Assembly (NCBI GenBank): GCA_032718475.1
Contig: JAUCBJ010006372.1
Span: forward strand, 1-28,179
Source of the DNA: Nemertoderma westbladi
Taxonomy: Eukaryota; Xenacoelomorpha; Nemertodermatida; Nemertodermatidae
Length of the DNA: 28,179 nt
Direction of reading: 5' to 3'
Under the pieces are notes generated by a model. The model was not told the DNA's origin, did no database searches, and saw only the letters and a program-made list of their open reading frames with translations. A program made the position numbers and the translations under genes. Positions within the stretch are counted from its first letter, which is position 1. Each line of letters opens with the position of its first letter. Below are positions 18,650 to 27,713 of this stretch, piece by piece.

Positions 18650-19610
18650 TTAACTAAATACTGGCCCCGAAACAGCGAAATTAAAGGTATTATGTTAATG
18701 AATTCACAAAGAAGGACAAACTGACACGACGGTTTTCAATATCTGTGCGAATGTTTATTCCCTTAGCATTCTCATTGCCGCTTCTATCAGTCCATACTAT
18801 GTTAGTGTGATAAGTTCTTTGTAAAAGCTTTTGCGGATATAATCAGTCCCCTTGCCCGCAAAGTACCGTTGTAGGTGTTTTAACGGACATAAAAGTCATT
18901 CTTCTATATGTGTGCTTTGGCGGACATGGTAAGGCAAAAACCCGCAATGCGTCAAATCCTCTAGCACAGTGTAGCCTTGATGATTCAGATTACGACATCT
19001 AACAGCTGGTTGCTGGCATGGAAACGGCCGTTGGACACATGGTTCTTTGTTTAGCTTAACAGCCAATCAGGGCGATTTTTACTGTCGATGTGGAGATATT
19101 CTACAGATCGTGCTAGGAGTGTTCAGTCTTATAGTTTTCTGTGTTACTGTTGTGTTGTTTCTATCTAGGCCAAGAACACCGGCTCTAGAGTCAATTCGTT
19201 TCAGACTTTAGAAGAAACATTAGTAGGCTTAGATTATAGAGCGTATAACTGTTATCAGTCTTATCAGCGGTCCAGCGGTACAATCTTACATTGTTATAAT
19301 CTTAACCTACCGTCTTAATGCTTTTACTGTTGTTATTATTTGTATCAGTTGGTTGAATATTACTTGGAGAACATCGATAAATAACCCAAATTTCCCAATT
19401 TTCTTGATACACTACAGGTTAGAGAGACAGGTTACATATAGCGATTGCGACTTATATTATCGTGGTTTGTAGTGAATTTAATGCTATTTGATAGGTACTA
19501 CATGAGTCAATTGCTGTTCTCTTTATGTATGATAAAATTCATTGACGGTCGGCAGATTAGTGTGCAGTATTGTGCGGTACCGGTAGTGTGCATGATTTTG
19601 GCTGATAACT
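18650..19610. other. Non-coding stretch, possible promoter-like elements
   Basis: No gene is seen. AGCCAATCAGGG at about 19062 contains a CCAAT-box match and is followed about 60 bp later by a TCAGTCT start-site-like motif, but no coding sequence follows. The CCAAT match may be chance. Confidence 0.35.
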
Positions 19611-20011
19611 AAGCATTTCCTAAAGAATGCGCCTCATACGTGAATCATAAGCCTTACAGTCTTACAGTTGTGTTTAGTATAAGTCATATCTCTGTTTACC
19701 TAGATAGAGCGCCACGTCCTAAAGGAACTGTTAATATTTCCCGAAAGTGAATAATACTCGTCAGAAATTATTTATTAACGATCAATCGAATAATACAGTA
19801 AGCTTACACTGCAATAATAAAATCTAAGCCCCATCCGAATCCAGTCTCCCGGGTATATCCAGCGGGTGAATGGACGCGCACTAGGCTGGCTTCGGCTAAT
19901 GTTGTGTTTATTGGTATTAAATACTTGTCATTTACTAAAGTCTATTTATAAACCAAAAGACATATAAATTTTGGCAGGTTAAACTGCTAAAGGTCTTCAA
20001 ATGCGCGTACA
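19611..20011 (+). repeat. Dispersed repeat, copy 2 (partner 16700-17078)
   Basis: Same landmarks in the same order as copy 1. Similarity runs right up to the Gypsy LTR at 20012 and does not visibly resume after the element's other end at 27528. Confidence 0.8.
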
Positions 20012-20242
20012 TTCTTCTTGCCCTCTCCCGGGTTATATCTGCACCGACCACAATTGATGCTAAACTCCAATACAATATGATATGAATAACAAACATATAT
20101 ATTTAATTAAGCAACAATAATTTCATATTAATCACAGACTTATGTCACCATTGTAAATAATACCGATAGGCTACCAACTAATTAGCATTAGGCCTAAATA
20201 AATAATTATTGCAGTAATCGGGTATACACTATTCCCCTTACA
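20012..20242 (-). repeat. Gypsy 3' LTR (231 bp)
   Basis: Matches 25721-25976 plus 27517-27527. On the element's strand it begins TGTAAGGGGAATAG. Compared with the 5' LTR it lacks about 33 bp between two GTAATCG direct repeats (near 20214) and the last 9 bp at its outer end. Confidence 0.9.
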
Positions 20243-20252
20243 TCCTCCCTCA
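20243..20252 (-). promoter_or_regulatory. Polypurine tract
   Basis: On the minus strand GTGAGGGAGGA abuts TGTAAGGGG, the start of the 3' LTR. This is the expected place and composition for the plus-strand priming site. Confidence 0.75.
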
Positions 20253-20420
20253 CAGGCAAAAGATCGGCTCGATCTTTACATTTACAAATAAAATAAAATT
20301 TACTTTCAGTTTCAAATTACACAACTGATTAAACAACTGATAACAATGGCAATATGAATCAATCATAAAACAATACTATTTCATCTAACAAAATATTCTT
20401 AACTTTAAATTAATAAACTT

Positions 20421-20852
20421 TCATTTTATACCATAAACAAATAAATAACCTACTCGGTTATCGGTTATGGGTTTATGAGTTTGATCAATGTCACGGCCTA
20501 GAATTGGTTTAACACTGCGACCACTCACAGGAATATTGGTAGGCAATGACGGTAAGTACGGTCCTACTCTAAGACGCACATCATCCCTACTAATAACTCT
20601 AGTTTTATTATCACATAAACCATTTATATGCGTAATAGTAACATTTTTATTAGCAATGTGAGTAACACGAAAAGGACCCACAAACTTTGGTGCCAATTTA
20701 CGATCAGTACCAGGATTAATGGAATGATTTTTGGCCCAAACAATATCACCCTCTGATATGACCTTTTCGGTCAAAATTACGTTTCTGAGTAATTTGTGAT
20801 TTCGCAATACACTGTCTAGCCAAATGCCATACTGATGACATGTGCTCTCCAA
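20421..20852 (-). pseudogene. Gypsy integrase C-terminal domain (GPF-type), frameshifted from the core
   Basis: A 143-codon frame overlapping the end of the main integrase frame; the reading changes frame near 20750. Contains AKNHSINPG, then APKFVGPFRVTHI and DDVRLRVGPY, matching the GPY/F module at the C-terminus of many Ty3/Gypsy integrases, which helps oligomerisation. It ends at 20421, about 170 bp before the PPT, with no further ORF between. Confidence 0.8.
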
Positions 20853-22035
20853 TTAATTTTGCTCTTAAATCTGGTGTAAATTTTTCACCTTCAGGTAAAA
20901 TAAAATTATCTGCTGGGCGCCTGGCCTCAAAACCATGCAAACAATAAAAAGGTGTTTGCCCAGTGGACGAATGAACAGTTAAATTGTATGCAAATTGCGC
21001 AATGGGTAATACTACATCCCAATCCCTTGATTTATGGTCAGTTAGAGAACGCAAAAGTCTAGTCATAGTTTGTATCGTCCGCTCAGCCAGCCCATCTGAC
21101 TGTGGATGGTAAGGAACCGTAAAAACCTTCCTTGTTAAACAACGTTGCGCAATTTCCTCAACCAGCTTTGATCTGAAATTCGAACCCTGGTCGGATAATA
21201 ATATTTCAGGCGCTCCATACCGTAGCACAATCCGGTGCATAAACGCATCCGCTGTCGACTTAGCGCTGCCGTCACACAAAGGAACAAACTCTTTATACTT
21301 TGTTAGATAGTCTATAAAGATAGCAATGTAGGTATTACAATTATCGGTGGGTACAAAAGCCCCCATTAAGTCGACCCCAACCCTTTCAAAGGGTCTCTCC
21401 ACTTCTATTGATTCCAATTCATGTCTTGTTTGTAGGTTACGAGTAGTAGCACACTTGGAACAAGACTTATAATGGCTATTCACCTCACTATACATACCAG
21501 GCCAGTAATAAAATTTCAGTAGCGATTCATAAACTTTAGAAGTTGCAAAATGACCAGACGAGTTATCACCATGGCATGCATGTAAAATATCACTTCGTAA
21601 GGATTCTGGAACTACAGTTAACAGTAGAATTTTATGACTATCTTTAGACTTAAATCTATAATAAAGAACTCCGTTACTAAGTTCATAATTAGTTGCCTCC
21701 AAAACAATTCTTCTAGCTGCTTTCAATTTTATTGGTATAGTACCATCTTCTAAATAATCGATTATACACTTGAGTTTATTATCATTTCGTTGTTTTACAG
21801 ATATATCTACTTTGAATGAATGAACATCAACTTCATCTTCAATAACAATCTCTGATACCTCAACTGAAGACACAACTTTATCCAATGGGCAGTTACCATA
21901 TTCCTTCTCCGAACAACACAAAGGGACTAGTCGACTCAATGCATCTGCATCTCTATTTTTTATTCCAGGTCTATATCGAATTTCACAGTTGAATTGACTC
22001 AACCAAAGTGCCCATCGAGCTAAACGACCCTCCAA
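20746..22035 (-). pseudogene. Gypsy RNase H end and integrase core
   Basis: This is the longest frame of the element (429 codons). Residues 1-37 are the end of RNase H, including RYRPGIKNRDADALSRL. Next is an HHCC zinc site: H155, H162, C192, C195, with FYYWPGMY at 175-182. The integrase core has D222 (VDLMG), D282 (LSDQGSNF) and E318 (GLAERT), so D282 and E318 are separated by exactly 35 residues, the canonical DD35E spacing. All catalytic residues survive. A TAA codon just upstream (about 22036-22038) separates this frame from the rest of RNase H, and a frameshift near 20750 cuts off the C-terminal domain. Confidence 0.92.
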
Positions 22036-22340
22036 CTGTTAATTAACCCAACCCAACTGTTTAGCAGTTAATAAACTGGTAAGTGCAGAATGATCGATAT
22101 AAACTGTAAACTTTCTCCCATATAGGTAAGGTCGAAAATGTTTAATTGCCCACACAACTCCAATACATTCAAGATCACTTATAGAATAATTATGTTCACT
22201 CCCCTGTAGAGAGTACGAGAAGCATAAGCCACAGGTTGTACACGACTACTATCATTAACTTGAGCTAACACAGCTTCCAACCCACTCCGAGAAGCATCAG
22301 TATGTAACAGAAAGTCGGCATTAAAATCCGCAGGTGCATT
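22036..22340 (-). pseudogene. Gypsy RNase H domain, frameshifted
   Basis: On the minus strand the frame upstream of the TAA includes LLHTDASRSGLEAVLAQ (first catalytic D), then after a frameshift near 22205 ISDLECIGVVWAIKHFRPY (catalytic E) and FTVYIDHSALTSL (catalytic D). These are the three acidic positions expected for a Gypsy RNase H, which removes the RNA strand after reverse transcription. Another frameshift near 22345 separates it from the RT. Confidence 0.85.
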
Positions 22341-22515
22341 GTGCAAGGCATGGTGGATTTGATAAAGCTTGTTTGATATCGTCCATCGCAGCTTGTTGCT
22401 CCTCTCCCCAAGTAAACCGTATGTTATCCTTCATCAACGATGTCAGTGCTTTCATTCTGTTTGCACAATGTGGTATATAGATTCTATAATAGGATGCCAA
22501 ACCAGTAAACATCAT
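22321..22515 (-). pseudogene. Gypsy RT thumb/connection segment
   Basis: A 64-codon frame beginning MMFTGLASYYRIYIPH, the F-x-G-L-A-x-Y-Y-R block after the RT palm in Ty3/Gypsy elements, then FTWGEEQQAAMDDIKQAL. It is out of frame with both neighbours; frameshifts lie near 22510 and 22345. Confidence 0.85.
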
Positions 22516-22864
22516 AATCCTTCTTACTTGTTAAAGGTTTAATATTCAACAGCTGACTAACTTTCTCTGGATCTGGGTATCGTCCATTTACATCAATAAC
22601 ATGACCCAAATATACTATACTCGGCATTGAAAATTTACATTTTGAAATCTTCAACTTAATTTCAACTTTACGCAAAGCCTCCAAGATTATATCTAATCTC
22701 TGTATGTGCTCCAATGCACTAAATGCGAACACCAATATATCATCCAGGTAAACTAAACATATGATATATTGCAAACCAGAAAGAGTCATATCCATCATTC
22801 TTTGAAATGTAGGTGGTGCATTACATAGCCCATATGGCATGTGTTTAAATTGATACAATCCCAA
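22484..22864 (-). pseudogene. Gypsy reverse transcriptase palm with YLDD
   Basis: Contains LYQFKHMPYGLCNAPPTFQR (motif B region) and the active-site YLDD at residues 39-42 (LVYLDDILVF), followed by KCKFSMPSIVYLGHVI. These residues form the polymerase active site that copies the element's RNA. Both active-site aspartates of motif C are intact. A frameshift near 22930 separates it from the upstream half of RT; motif A sequence (LLDTYSAYWTVEI) lies in the gap at about 22870-22930. Confidence 0.92.
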
Positions 22865-22935
22865 ATGTGTACCAAATGCAGTTTTACAACGATCCTCAGA
22901 CGCAATCTCAACAGTCCAATAAGCTGAATATGTAT

Positions 22936-23739
22936 CTAATAAAGAACTATATAAACGTTTAGTGTAGATGGCAAAGGATATGCATCTTTATGCGTCACTG
23001 CATTAAGTGGTCGAAAATCAATGCAGAACCTCAGCTCACCCCCTTTTTTCAAGGCAAAGACTGGATGAAATTGCCAAGGACTCTCTGAATGCTCTATGAC
23101 ATCCTTCTCTAGCATAGATTTTACATGTTCTTCAACTACAGGCCACTGCGACCTTGGAACCCTATGTCCCCGAACCTTAATTGGACTAGCATCTCCCGTA
23201 TTTATGTGATGTTGCACCCCTTTCACCAATCCCAAATCGAACTCATGTTGAGCAAAAACATCGCGGTGTTTATAAAGAACATCAGTTAATTTATCTTTCA
23301 TTGACTCATCACTGTACTCATCATCCTCAATATGTAATCGAGATATAAACTCACCTCTAGACCAGGCTTTACGAGACTTCTCTCCCACTGGCATAGACAT
23401 TATATTTTCATCATCTTCTGTAACAGAATAATCAGCTGTATTTTTAATACTTAGGCAATCAACTGACCCCAACTTGGTATGTTTATTAATCCTTATAGGA
23501 AATTCATTCAGATTCATTACCTGTACGGGAATACGCTGCAGATCATCTGGATATGAAATTGCAGTTGCAGCACAAACTCCATGTCGTTTATTTACATTCA
23601 CACCTTGAGTAAATAATAATGGTTGTTTATTCGAGATAGGCAATGGTGAACTGAGCTCCCCTGATATCATCAAACGATTTCGTGGTGGTATAGTTACTAT
23701 CTCGTTACACCATACAGCAGACACTGATCCATCGCCCAT
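22936..23739 (-). pseudogene. Gypsy protease-RT linker and RT fingers
   Basis: A 267-codon frame. The first ~150 residues are an acidic linker (DDENIMS, IEDDEYSDES). From about residue 168 it becomes RT: DVFAQHEFDLGLVKGVQHHI, then RVPRSQWPVVEEHV, LEKDVIEHSESPW, VFALKKGGELRFCIDFRPLN and KDAYPLP. These are the R-x-P and S-P-W...V-x-K-K...D-x-R-x-L-N blocks of Ty3/Gypsy RT. The frame is lost just after PLPSTLN. It overlaps the protease frame by 43 bp in a different frame. Confidence 0.92.
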
Positions 23740-24134
23740 TGGTCTCGATATTGTCTCTGTGCAACATCTTGCCCATTAATTATTAATACCATTTCTCCAC
23801 AAAAATTCCATTTCAATCCGCACTCAAATGCTCCTAATATATCCAGACCAATTAGAAATTCATGACTCGGCTTCCTATTAACTTGTAATTCTACCAAATG
23901 TTCTACTCCACCCAAACATATTTTTATTTTTACACAACCCACAATATCTAGTGGATGCGCCGAAGCTGACTTTGTTTCAAAATATGGTTTCCTCAACTCA
24001 AACTTCATTGAACTGCATGATTGTATTTCTTCCAATACATCACTAGAAATTATAGATATTTCGCTCCCAGTATCAACAACAGCCCTCCAACAATACCCTC
24101 CAAACTCGAAAAAACAAAGCAACGTCTTAAGCAT
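23697..24134 (-). pseudogene. Gypsy aspartic protease
   Basis: A 145-codon frame with the catalytic triad [11 protein letters not shown] (D21, T22, G23) and the later hydrophobic FLIGLDILGAFECGL near residue 95, which fits the I-L-G-x-D-x-L segment of retroviral-type proteases. The enzyme would cut the gag-pol polyprotein. It overlaps the zinc-knuckle frame by 85 bp with a frame change. Confidence 0.88.
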
Positions 24135-24547
24135 TGACCCTTCAATTGTAAATTAAATGATTTCTTCTGCTCAATTGTAACTGCAGATGAAGTAATAGGC
24201 TCTAGTTTGGATTTAACATCTACCATTTCATCATCCCTATAATCATCTTGGGTAAGATTAAATTTATCGAAGCCAACTTGAAGCAAACTACAACCAGTTT
24301 CTGTGGAGGTAGATTCATGACAATTATCATTATATTTGCTACTATGCTTCAATTTTTCCTCAAAACAGTCCATCTTTCGGTGCCCCAATTTTCCACAACC
24401 ATAACACTTCACTGGGTTTCTACAATCTTTGGCCATATGCCCAATTCTACTACAATTAAAACAAGTAATCTTCGGTTTAGTAGAACTCGAGTCAGAATAA
24501 TTACTTGAGATTGGTTTAGAATTGCCCCTAATTGCATTTGTCTCCAC
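24050..24547 (-). pseudogene. Gypsy gag nucleocapsid, two CCHC zinc knuckles
   Basis: A 165-codon frame with [14 protein letters not shown] and [14 protein letters not shown] in tandem, both perfect C-x2-C-x4-H-x4-C knuckles that bind the packaged RNA. It is in frame with the upstream gag piece but separated by a TAA stop (24548-24550). I see no special readthrough context and treat the stop as a mutation. Confidence 0.93.
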
Positions 24548-24826
24548 TTAATTTGTGTTAACAATTGATTTGACAACTGTATTTGAAAGCTCCATATCTA
24601 AAGCATAAGCTTTTCGAAATAACTCTTTCCAGGTTGATTGCACATTCAATCGTCGCCATCCTCGAAGTCTTCCACTCAACTCACAGCGAACATTAGATGC
24701 AAAGAAATCCTGTAGTATAGACTCTTCTCCATTCCCATCAGGCTGTTCCCTACGACGGTGAACAGCCATCATGAATCGCTCTACAAATTCCGGCAAAGAC
24801 TCATTGATCCCTTGTTTACGTTGCTA
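24548..24826 (-). pseudogene. Gypsy gag capsid C-terminal part
   Basis: Frame 24796-24548 (82 codons), extended upstream without a stop to about 24826 (QGINESLPEFVERF, then MMAVHRR). It is rich in R and E and resembles the part of Ty3/Gypsy gag before the zinc knuckles. One frameshift near 24816 separates it from the N-terminal part, one stop ends it. Confidence 0.75.
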
Positions 24827-25538
24827 TATTAGAAGCTGGATTCTCCTTATGATCTGATAATAAATCAATAACAGCTTTCTTCAATGACAGATAATCACTT
24901 CTGTCATCCTCTTCTAATGTTTCCTCCAACATCGTGTGTAAACGACCAACTTTAGCCAGTAAACGATCCCTACGTTCATCCTGTGGAACCCTAGAGTCAT
25001 CCATAATTCGATCGTAATAATCATCAAACCATGTTTGTATAGACATCTTCTTTGGGTCGAAAGGTGGTATGGTCTCTGATAACTTCGTGCAGCGATGTAT
25101 CTGGTGAGCACCTGTTCCTCTACTACCCCAGCCACTATCATCACCATGGTCACGGCGACCACTATTTGGTTCATTTGCAGTGTCTCTTTCATTCGATAGC
25201 ATATCATGAAGTTCTCTAAAACGACTATCTTCAGTCACCTTATGACTCTCCATTAAATTGGAAAAGAACTCATTTTGTTGCGTAGCCATCGCTCTAGAAT
25301 GTTCCTGCATAAATAGGTATTGTCTATCCATCATTGCTGCCGTCTGTTGTTGCATCAACTCGGCTTGATTCAACATCATTTGTTTAAACATCTCCATCAT
25401 TCCCCATGTTGATTCACCCTTACCAGAAGCGACACTACCGTCATCTTCTTTGTTAAGTTGCTGACCATGACCTTGACTTTGACCCTGGTCCTTCTTGGTC
25501 GGGTCATCCTTCTTCGACATTTTGTTTGGCAGCTTCAA
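24816..25538 (-). pseudogene. Gypsy gag N-terminal part
   Basis: A 240-codon frame; M at 25538 is the first start after the leader, with a second M six residues later. Residues 1-40 are K/Q/G-rich. Residues 45-100 are rich in M and Q (MMLNQAELMQQQTAAMMDRQ) and probably form a coiled coil. Near residue 155 comes IPPFDPKKMSIQTWFDDYYD, the P-F-x-P...W...F/Y block that starts the capsid domain of Ty3/Gypsy and related gag proteins. It ends with a frameshift near 24816. Confidence 0.85.
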
Positions 25539-25698
25539 TATCCTTGTGATATTGACGACGTACGTCCAGTGGGTTTTGACGAGTTATCCTCTTCTCCAGT
25601 TTAAACAAAAAAACAACAACAACTGAAATGGCTGGCGATCATAAGCCTGTGAAACTCCAATCCATTAAATTAAACGCTGTTCTCCAGTGGATGCAGTT
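25539..25698 (-). other. Gypsy 5' leader
   Basis: Untranslated sequence between the primer-binding site and the gag start, including an AAC/AAA-rich run at about 25605-25625. Confidence 0.6.
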
Positions 25699-25711
25699 GG
25701 TGGGACCTCCA
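25699..25711 (-). promoter_or_regulatory. Primer-binding site
   Basis: On the minus strand the 5' LTR ends ...CTTATCACA and is followed at once by TGGAGGTCCCACC. TGG next to the terminal CA of the LTR is the standard layout for a site pairing with the CCA end of a tRNA. I cannot assign the tRNA with confidence. Confidence 0.6.
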
Positions 25712-26050
25712 TGTGATAAGTTCTTCTTGCCCTCTCCCGCGTTATATCTGCACCGACCACAATTGATGCTAAACTCCAATACGATATGATATGAATAACA
25801 AACATACATACTGTATATATTTAATCAAGAAACAATAATTTCATATTAATCACAGACTTATGTCACCATTGTAAATACCGATAGGCTACCAACAAATTAG
25901 CATTAGGCCTACATAAATAATTATTGCAGTAATCGGCCCGATTATCGGTCCGCATATCGGTAATCGCGTATACACTCGTATACCTCGATACGAATCGAGG
26001 TCTTTAAAATACCTGAGTGTTTAAAGCTCATCTATCCCATCATAGTAGAC

Positions 26051-27442
26051 ATGTACCGAACAACAAGAGTCCCACAAGAAATGAAAACAAATAAGTTGGT
26101 GCCAGTTCCCAAGAAGGGCAACCTAACACTCTATGGTTCTTTTCGGGGAATCTCCTTGATCTCGATTGCTGCAAAGCTATACAATAGGATTCTATTAAAT
26201 CGCATCAGGGATCCCATTGAGAGACTGCTCCGTGGAAATCAGAATGGGTTCCGTAAAGGTCGTGGGACCATGGAGCCCATTTTGGCACTTAGAAGGATAA
26301 TTGAAGAATTATCAAAAAAGAAAGACAGGCATCTGGCTGTTATCTTTGTTGACTTCTTCAAGGCCTTTGATTCAGTCTCTCGCTCACGTATGTTCAGCAT
26401 ACTTTCATTATATGGGATTCCTGATGAAATTATTGCAGCAATCAGATCAGTATACGATGGTTCGACAACATTTGTGTCTACTGTTGACGGTGAAACAGAA
26501 CCATTTGAAGTGTTATGGGGCGTCCTCCAAGGAGACACACTTGCACCATTCTTGTTCATTATTGTGGTTGACTATGTTCTACGCATGTCCTTAGATCATC
26601 ATAATGATGATGGGGTGATGATAACTCCACCTACTGGCTCCAGAAGTCGAGGAAATCCTGCCAAGTACCTAACTGATCTAGACTTTGCTGATGACTTAGG
26701 AGTACTCTCAGAATCATTAGAGGGAGCCCAACGGCTCCTCAGCTCATTAGAATATGCTGCTTCTAGTGTTGGTCTTTTTATTAACTCCAGAAAGACCAAA
26801 ATTCTGACCGTTAACTTTGAAAGTCCTCAGCAAGTCTCTGATCGGATGAGCATAAGCTCAAAGGATGGTATGCTTGAGCATGTGGACGACTTCTGTTACC
26901 TGGGATCATGGATCCGGAAGTCAGGTGAGGACCTTCGAATACGTAAGGGAAAGGCATGGGCAGCCTTGAATAGGCTTTCCAGGATTTGGAAGTCACCGAG
27001 AATTAATCGGAAACTTAAGGTCCGATTATTTAGAGCAGCAGTAGTTCCAGTACTCCTCTACGGGAGTCCATGCTGGGCTCTAACTGCTGAGGACACCAAA
27101 TCTCTGGATGGCACATTCACAAGAATGCTACGCCGGGTTCATTGTGTCAAGTACAATGCACACATCTCCAACCAGACACTATATAACATTGGAGGTGTCT
27201 CATTGGTTCCCCCAAGCTTGACACTAGAACAAAATCGCCTCCGCTTTGCAGGACATTGCTTTCGCCGTGAGGACCAGCCAGTGCATAATCTTGTACTTTG
27301 GCAGCCTCATGGAGTGAATAAGCATGGTGGACAGCCCATGACTTTCTTGAGACGCATCTTAAAGGACACTGGCCTTAAAGATGCGGATGATCTAGCAAAT
27401 GTCATGGGTGATAGGGAGTTTTGGCGGTGCAATTTTTGTTGA
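26051..27442 (+). CDS. LINE reverse transcriptase fragment, open 463-codon frame
   Basis: An RNA-directed DNA polymerase fragment of a non-LTR element, without its endonuclease domain. Motifs: LVPVPKKGNLT at 17-26, FRGISLIS at 31-38, GFRKGRGT at 67-74, VDFFKAFDSV with catalytic D101, GVLQGDTLAPFLF at 157-169, DFADDLGVLS with the catalytic pair D214/D215, and a C-terminal cysteine-poor part rich in RR and LL pairs. The type (LQGDTLAPFLF) is common in animals; I do not assign a clade. The frame can be read upstream of the first ATG to about 25985 (EVFKIPECLKL), so the ATG is not the true start. No stop interrupts it, which fits a recent insertion. A truncated copy has no promoter and is not expected to be functional. 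Confidence 0.9.
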   Translation: MYRTTRVPQEMKTNKLVPVPKKGNLTLYGSFRGISLISIAAKLYNRILLNRIRDPIERLLRGNQNGFRKGRGTMEPILALRRIIEELSKKKDRHLAVIFVDFFKAFDSVSRSRMFSILSLYGIPDEIIAAIRSVYDGSTTFVSTVDGETEPFEVLWGVLQGDTLAPFLFIIVVDYVLRMSLDHHNDDGVMITPPTGSRSRGNPAKYLTDLDFADDLGVLSESLEGAQRLLSSLEYAASSVGLFINSRKTKILTVNFESPQQVSDRMSISSKDGMLEHVDDFCYLGSWIRKSGEDLRIRKGKAWAALNRLSRIWKSPRINRKLKVRLFRAAVVPVLLYGSPCWALTAEDTKSLDGTFTRMLRRVHCVKYNAHISNQTLYNIGGVSLVPPSLTLEQNRLRFAGHCFRREDQPVHNLVLWQPHGVNKHGGQPMTFLRRILKDTGLKDADDLANVMGDREFWRCNFC

Positions 27443-27507
27443 CAAGCCGGCACAGCATTCTTAAAAATGCAACTGCAATGCAGCATGCCGATCCTAGTAG
27501 TAGTAGG
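27443..27507 (+). other. LINE 3' UTR and (TAG)n tail
   Basis: Only about 60 bp separate the stop from the insertion end. It contains TGCAACTGCAATGCAGCATG then CCGATCCTAGTAGTAGTAG, shared with 17929-17965. Confidence 0.75.
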
Positions 27508-27527
27508 GTATACACTATTCCCTTACA

Positions 27528-27713
27528 TTAGTGCAGTAGAGCCATATACTCTAGCAACCAGAACCAACAGAACATAACACAACACAATCCTGGCAGCCGC
27601 CTAGGATTCTATAACCAGGTTGGTGGAAATACAGTTCAAAAATAAATCACGGTTGGTTAGTTTTCCAAGTGGTGTCAAGAAGAGTTATCTGGTTAATAGG
27701 TACTGCACTGCCG
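27528..27713. other. Flank of the Gypsy element, nothing recognised
   Basis: Begins TTAGTGCAG outside the LTR. No gene or clear repeat; AACACAACACAA-type simple sequence at about 27565-27590. Confidence 0.45.

Larger units (their letters stand above)
25977..27507 (+). mobile_element. 5'-truncated LINE inserted in the Gypsy LTR
   Basis: It is flanked by the 9-bp duplication GTATACACT (25968-25976 and 27508-27516). The left end starts inside the RT ORF, as expected for incomplete target-primed reverse transcription. The right end is a short 3' UTR finishing in CTAGTAGTAGTAG. Insertion on the plus strand into a minus-strand LTR shows the LINE is younger than the Gypsy copy. Confidence 0.85.
20012..27527 (-). 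mobile_element. Ty3/Gypsy LTR retrotransposon, disabled, with a LINE inserted in its 5' LTR
   Basis: Read on the minus strand the order is 5' LTR, PBS, gag with capsid-like segment, two CCHC zinc knuckles, protease, RT, RNase H, integrase, PPT, 3' LTR. The protease-RT-RNase H-integrase order defines Ty3/Gypsy and excludes Copia. Without the 1.53-kb LINE the element is about 5.98 kb. About ten frameshifts or stops spread over all domains mean it is inactive. The flanks do not show a clean target duplication because the outer end of the 3' LTR (near 20012) has lost about 9 bp. No env-like ORF is seen. Confidence 0.92.
25712..27527 (-). repeat. Gypsy 5' LTR, split by a LINE insertion
   Basis: The LTR is 25712-25976 plus 27517-27527, about 276 bp in total, starting TGTGATAAG and ending CCCTTACA on the plus strand (TG...CA). 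Everything between is a later LINE. The 3' LTR at 20012-20242 shows the uninterrupted joint, GTATACACT directly followed by ATTCCCCTTACA. Confidence 0.85.

Noticed and set aside
19059-19200. Host gene promoter with CCAAT box
   Set aside because: A single short motif match with no downstream coding sequence or exon-like frame.
24548-24550. Programmed stop readthrough between gag pieces
   Set aside because: The stop lies inside gag, upstream of the zinc knuckles, not at a gag-pol border, and the element has many other lesions. A mutation is simpler.
20009-27529. ACATT as the Gypsy target duplication
   Set aside because: It needs LTR ends lacking TG...CA and breaks the clean junctions with the PBS and PPT. 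The TGTGATAAG...CCTTACA boundaries fit better, so the shared ACATT is probably chance.
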